From NCBI GenBank assembly GCA_947503265.1, contig CANNDC010000008.1:1-64000 (forward strand): a DNA stretch of 64,000 bases, given 5' to 3'. The stretch is from an uncultured Alteromonadaceae bacterium. Lineage in GTDB: Bacteria > Pseudomonadota > Gammaproteobacteria > Enterobacterales > Alteromonadaceae. Positions 61,075 through 64,000 of this stretch are shown piece after piece; position 1 is the stretch's first letter; each line of letters begins with the position of its first letter. The notes beneath the pieces are model-generated. The model was not told where the DNA came from. It did no database searches and was given only the letters and a program-made list of their open reading frames with translations. A program made the translations under genes and the position numbers.

Positions 61075-62139
61075 TTATTGCCGTCGCAATAAATAGGTTG
61101 CAATACCCGCAAACACTGCACTAGGTACCAAGGCTCCGAGCACAGGTGGGATCTGAAATACCAAACTAAAGGTGCCAAAGGTTTCATTGCTAATAAAGAA
61201 TGCAAAACCAGCAAGCACGCCCAAGATAATCCGCGCTCCCATAGTGACACTTCTCAGTGGACCAAAGACAAAAGATAAGGCCATCAAGAGCATCACGGTA
61301 ATGGAAATGGGCTGTAAAATTTTACGCCACATCGCCAGACTGTAACGACCAGAATCCTGACTGTTGTTTTCCAAATAGTTTACGTATTCAACCAACCCTT
61401 GTATTGAAAGCGCTTCTGGTTTCACTGTGACCACGCCGAGTTTGTCGGGGGTTAAGGAAGATTCCCAACTTCCAATATTGACAAACTGGCTGCGAATTTG
61501 TTGGTTGCCAATGAAAGTGTATAAAACTTCATTTAGCTGCCATTTATCATCCACAAATTGCGCTTTTTCAGCGGTAGTGATCTGTCTTAAATTAAGTTGG
61601 TTATCAAATTCATAAACGTTGATATTCAGTAGGTTATTGCGATCGACCACTTCGCCAATACTGACAAAATTATCACCGTCTTTTGCCCAAGTTAATTGCT
61701 CAGACGAAAACAAACTTCCCCCTGAAATAGCCTGGGTTCTTAACTCTTTAGCTTTGGATTCGCTGATAGGAGAAACCCATTCACCTAATGCCATTACGAA
61801 CAACACCATCACCAGTGCAGATTTCATTGCTGACACGGTAATATTCATGCGTGATAAGCCGGCAGACTGCATGACTACCAGTTCTGAATTACTGGCGAGC
61901 AATCCCATGCCAATCAAGCCCCCTAGTAAGGTCGCCATAGGAAAAAATTGTTCTAATTCGCGAGGAAGACTAAGCAACACGTAAACACCAACTTCGGTGA
62001 TCCCGTAACTGCCCCTACCAACACTTTTCATTTGCTCGATAAATTTAATCAAGGCACTCAAGCCAACTAAGACAGTCAAACTTAGAGCCGTTGTGCTTAA
62101 CAGCGTTCGCGCAATGTATAAATCGATAATCTTAAACAC
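61075..62139 (-). CDS. lptG: LPS export permease LptG
   Basis: Inner-membrane subunit of the LptB2FG transporter that extracts lipopolysaccharide and passes it to LptC. It has 354 residues: N-terminal helices (DLYIARTLLSTTALSLTVLV, then LPRELEQFFPMATLLGGLIG), the NSELVVMQSAGLSR coupling-helix region, a periplasmic beta-jellyroll (about 135-260), and C-terminal helices. The GTG start overlaps the lptF stop by one base (TAGTG), giving strict coupling. Convergent with the purine permease. Confidence 0.96.
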   Translation of the reverse strand: MFKIIDLYIARTLLSTTALSLTVLVGLSALIKFIEQMKSVGRGSYGITEVGVYVLLSLPRELEQFFPMATLLGGLIGMGLLASNSELVVMQSAGLSRMNITVSAMKSALVMVLFVMALGEWVSPISESKAKELRTQAISGGSLFSSEQLTWAKDGDNFVSIGEVVDRNNLLNINVYEFDNQLNLRQITTAEKAQFVDDKWQLNEVLYTFIGNQQIRSQFVNIGSWESSLTPDKLGVVTVKPEALSIQGLVEYVNYLENNSQDSGRYSLAMWRKILQPISITVMLLMALSFVFGPLRSVTMGARIILGVLAGFAFFISNETFGTFSLVFQIPPVLGALVPSAVFAGIATYLLRRQ

Positions 62140-63239
62140 TAGGTACTTCTCCCCAGTGCAGATCGAATCCTAACGCCCACAGCACGGCCTTTCACAACCA
62201 GCGTGACACCTATTAAGAAAATCAAAACATGCACCCACCACAATCCTAGTTGTGGAGGGATTTTTCCGTCCTCCAGCACTTTTCTGCCTGCCATGAGAAG
62301 CAGGAAATACCCCAAATACAATAAAAGTGCAGGAAACATTTTGCCAAATCGACCTTGGCGAGGATTAACGGAGCTCAATGGAACAGCTATGAGAACCAAG
62401 AAGGGTAATGACAGCGGGATGGCAATTCGCCATTGCAATTCAGCTATCGCCTCTAGAGAATTGTCATCGAGTAATTGCATCGTTGGGTACGCGGTCAATT
62501 TTCGGCGTTTCTGCTCAGTTTGTTGCTCAGCTATTTGGATCTGATATTCGTCAAATTCGATAACTTGATAATCGATTCTTCCGCGCTCACCTTCGTATTG
62601 CAAACCTTCTTCTAAAATCAATTGTTGAGAGCCATCTGCTGCTTGTGAAACCTTGCCACGATTGGCATACACAATATGTAATTTTTGTTCCTCTTTTTTA
62701 TCTTGTTGCGCCAAGAAGACTTTATTTAGTTGCGAGTTATCTGAGTCGATTTCATGGACAAACATGACAGCTTTTTTGTTGCCTGTCTCTTGGAACCTAC
62801 CTGCAATAAGCGCCGCAAGGCCAGTTTCCGAACCTGCCTTTTCCTGCAATTTGTATTCACTTTCCATTGACAGCGGCGCCAACCAAAGGGTCAGCAAGGC
62901 AGTAATCACCGCCATAAACAATGACAGCGTCAGCATAATTCGGGTGATGTACCATTCGCTTATTCCACAGGCACGCATGACAGACATTTCGCTGTCTACG
63001 TAAAGTCGTCCGTGGGCTAACATGATGCCCAAAAACAAACTCAAAGGTAGAATAAGAGAAGCAAGGTAAGGAGTGCTAAGGGCAAGGAAACCGATGACTA
63101 AGCTGGCAGGTATTTCACCATCGGATGCATCTGCCAATACTCGGACAAAATTACGTGTCAGGAAAATCGCCATAATGACCAGAAAAACCGCCAGTTGCGA
63201 TTTGACTGTTTCTTTAATTAGGTAGCGAAAAATTAGCAC
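62139..63239 (-). CDS. lptF: LPS export permease LptF
   Basis: Partner subunit of LptG, 366 residues, with the same architecture: LIFRYLIKETVKSQLAVFL, the STPYLASLILPLSLFLGIML helices, the coupling region DSEMSVMRACGISEWYI, a periplasmic domain (about 130-260) and C-terminal helices (IPLSLPFLVLIAVPLSSVNP, then RQGRFGKMFPALLLYLGYF). It starts with GTG. It is divergent from pepA, the arrangement found across Gammaproteobacteria. Essential for outer membrane assembly in most Gram-negative bacteria. Confidence 0.96.
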   Translation of the reverse strand: MLIFRYLIKETVKSQLAVFLVIMAIFLTRNFVRVLADASDGEIPASLVIGFLALSTPYLASLILPLSLFLGIMLAHGRLYVDSEMSVMRACGISEWYITRIMLTLSLFMAVITALLTLWLAPLSMESEYKLQEKAGSETGLAALIAGRFQETGNKKAVMFVHEIDSDNSQLNKVFLAQQDKKEEQKLHIVYANRGKVSQAADGSQQLILEEGLQYEGERGRIDYQVIEFDEYQIQIAEQQTEQKRRKLTAYPTMQLLDDNSLEAIAELQWRIAIPLSLPFLVLIAVPLSSVNPRQGRFGKMFPALLLYLGYFLLLMAGRKVLEDGKIPPQLGLWWVHVLIFLIGVTLVVKGRAVGVRIRSALGRST

Positions 63240-63502
63240 TTTTGTTCCAAAGGAAAAGTCGCTTTTTTAGTGGCATGATAAGAAATATTAAGTAAACTTA
63301 GTGTTTTCACAAGTTTAATTTATGAAACAGCCGAAATAAAGGCTTTCTTGACTTGTATTTGCTTGATTTTGATGTTGATTTACCAAAGATTGATAAAGGC
63401 ATCCAAAAATCATCGATTTAGCCAACAATAAAAATAAAAGTTCATCAATGCATTGGCAGTCAAAATGCCACATTAAATGACAAATTTCGACGAGGAAATC
63501 CC

Positions 63503-64000
63503 ATGGAATTTAGCGTAAAAAGCGGTAGCCCAGAAAAACAACGTAGTGCTTGTATCGTTGTGGGTGTATTCGAGCCTAGAAGATTAACATCTGTTGCGGA
63601 ACAACTCGACGAAATCAGTGAAGGCTACATTAGTAACTTGCTCAGAAGAGGGGATTTAGAAGGAAAGCCAGGGCAGATGCTTTTACTTCATCATATTCCA
63701 AACATTTTGAGCGAGCGCGTATTGCTCGTTGGTTGTGGTAAAGAGCGTGAACTCGATGAAAGACAATACAAACAGATCATATCCAAAACCATAAAAACCT
63801 TAAACGAAACCGGCTCAATGGAAGCAGTGAGCTTTTTAACAGAGTTACATGTTAAAGGCCGCGATATCTACTGGAAAGTCCGTCAAGCTGTTGAAACAAC
63901 GCAAGACACACTTTATACCTTTATGCAGTTAAAAACCAAGAAAGGCGAGCCAAGACGTCCACTTCGAAAAATTGTTTTTAACGTACCCACTAGACGTGAA
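63503..64000 (+). CDS. pepA: Leucyl aminopeptidase PepA, N-terminal part (cut by the window edge)
   Basis: The frame is open from the ATG at 63503 (GAGGAAATCCC upstream) to the last base, 166 codons. The product [20 protein letters not shown] and on is the N-terminal regulatory domain of M17 leucyl aminopeptidase: [54 protein letters not shown]. PepA also binds DNA in cer/xer recombination and carAB control in E. coli. The catalytic zinc/manganese domain lies beyond the window. It is divergent from lptF over 263 bp, which contains the promoters of both (no exact -35/-10 called). Confidence 0.95.
   Translation, partial: MEFSVKSGSPEKQRSACIVVGVFEPRRLTSVAEQLDEISEGYISNLLRRGDLEGKPGQMLLLHHIPNILSERVLLVGCGKERELDERQYKQIISKTIKTLNETGSMEAVSFLTELHVKGRDIYWKVRQAVETTQDTLYTFMQLKTKKGEPRRPLRKIVFNVPTRRE

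Noticed and set aside
1..64000. CRISPR array or rRNA operon
   Set aside because: No regularly spaced direct repeats with unique spacers and no rRNA-like sequence were seen; the tandem arrays present are coding minisatellites of 9, 15, 18 and 21 bp.

Overview
The window looks like chromosomal DNA of a marine gammaproteobacterium, most likely of the Alteromonadales (Alteromonas/Glaciecola/Paraglaciecola type). The evidence is the moderate-to-low GC content, the gammaproteobacterial pairings lptF-lptG next to divergent pepA and metR divergent from metE, a leuX-like tRNA-Leu(CAA), and a secreted protein repertoire (OmpW, CBM2/YceI/PKD proteins, a PEP-CTERM-like protein, DUF1592/DUF1552 proteins) typical of polymer-degrading marine bacteria. 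The genus is an inference.

Layout. 1-255: polyglycine C-terminus of a truncated gene. 0.5-9.1 kb: a sensor kinase/response regulator pair, a periplasmic carbonic anhydrase, OmpW, an exported alpha/beta hydrolase, a DUF885 lipoprotein, and a two-gene unit (class II glutamine amidotransferase plus DUF6671). 9.2-14.2 kb: metR/metE, a DMT permease and yigZ. 14.4-24.2 kb: a more accessory stretch with an ECF sigma factor and a membrane partner, a MerR/TipAS regulator, a P-loop ATPase, two unrecognised genes, and a serine protease coupled to a lipoprotein, with long gene-poor spacers. 24.9-30.6 kb: lysoplasmalogenase, an HxlR regulator divergent from a haloperoxidase-like lipoprotein, a sugar-porter permease and a PEP-CTERM-like protein. 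A decayed fragment of the same permease lies at 30.7-30.9 kb, before a 1355-residue membrane protein of unknown function.

35.5-38.8 kb is a compact unit: a formate/nitrite-type channel behind an attenuator-like hairpin, a fused PP2C phosphatase/Ser-Thr kinase, and cyanase. It probably serves cyanate or nitrite nitrogen use. 40.1-46.3 kb encodes three exported proteins combining cellulose-binding CBM2 modules, YceI domains, cytochrome c and the DUF1587/1595/1592/1588/1585 series, plus a Tat-exported DUF1552 protein. This looks like an extracytoplasmic redox system directed at an insoluble polysaccharide. It is followed convergently by a four-gene TPR-histidine kinase, response regulator and twin DUF1566 operon.

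The most unusual gene is at 50,976-52,013. It is an elongation factor Tu paralogue that carries a twin-arginine signal peptide, has lost domain II, and contains a recent 21-bp tandem duplication. The other striking structure is at 57.1-58.9 kb. Two toxin-antitoxin modules sit between about 184-bp direct repeats that include the 3' part of the adjacent tRNA-Leu gene, and the second toxin has acquired a C-terminus read from the repeat. The window ends with an RDD protein, an NCS2 purine permease, lptG/lptF and the start of pepA.
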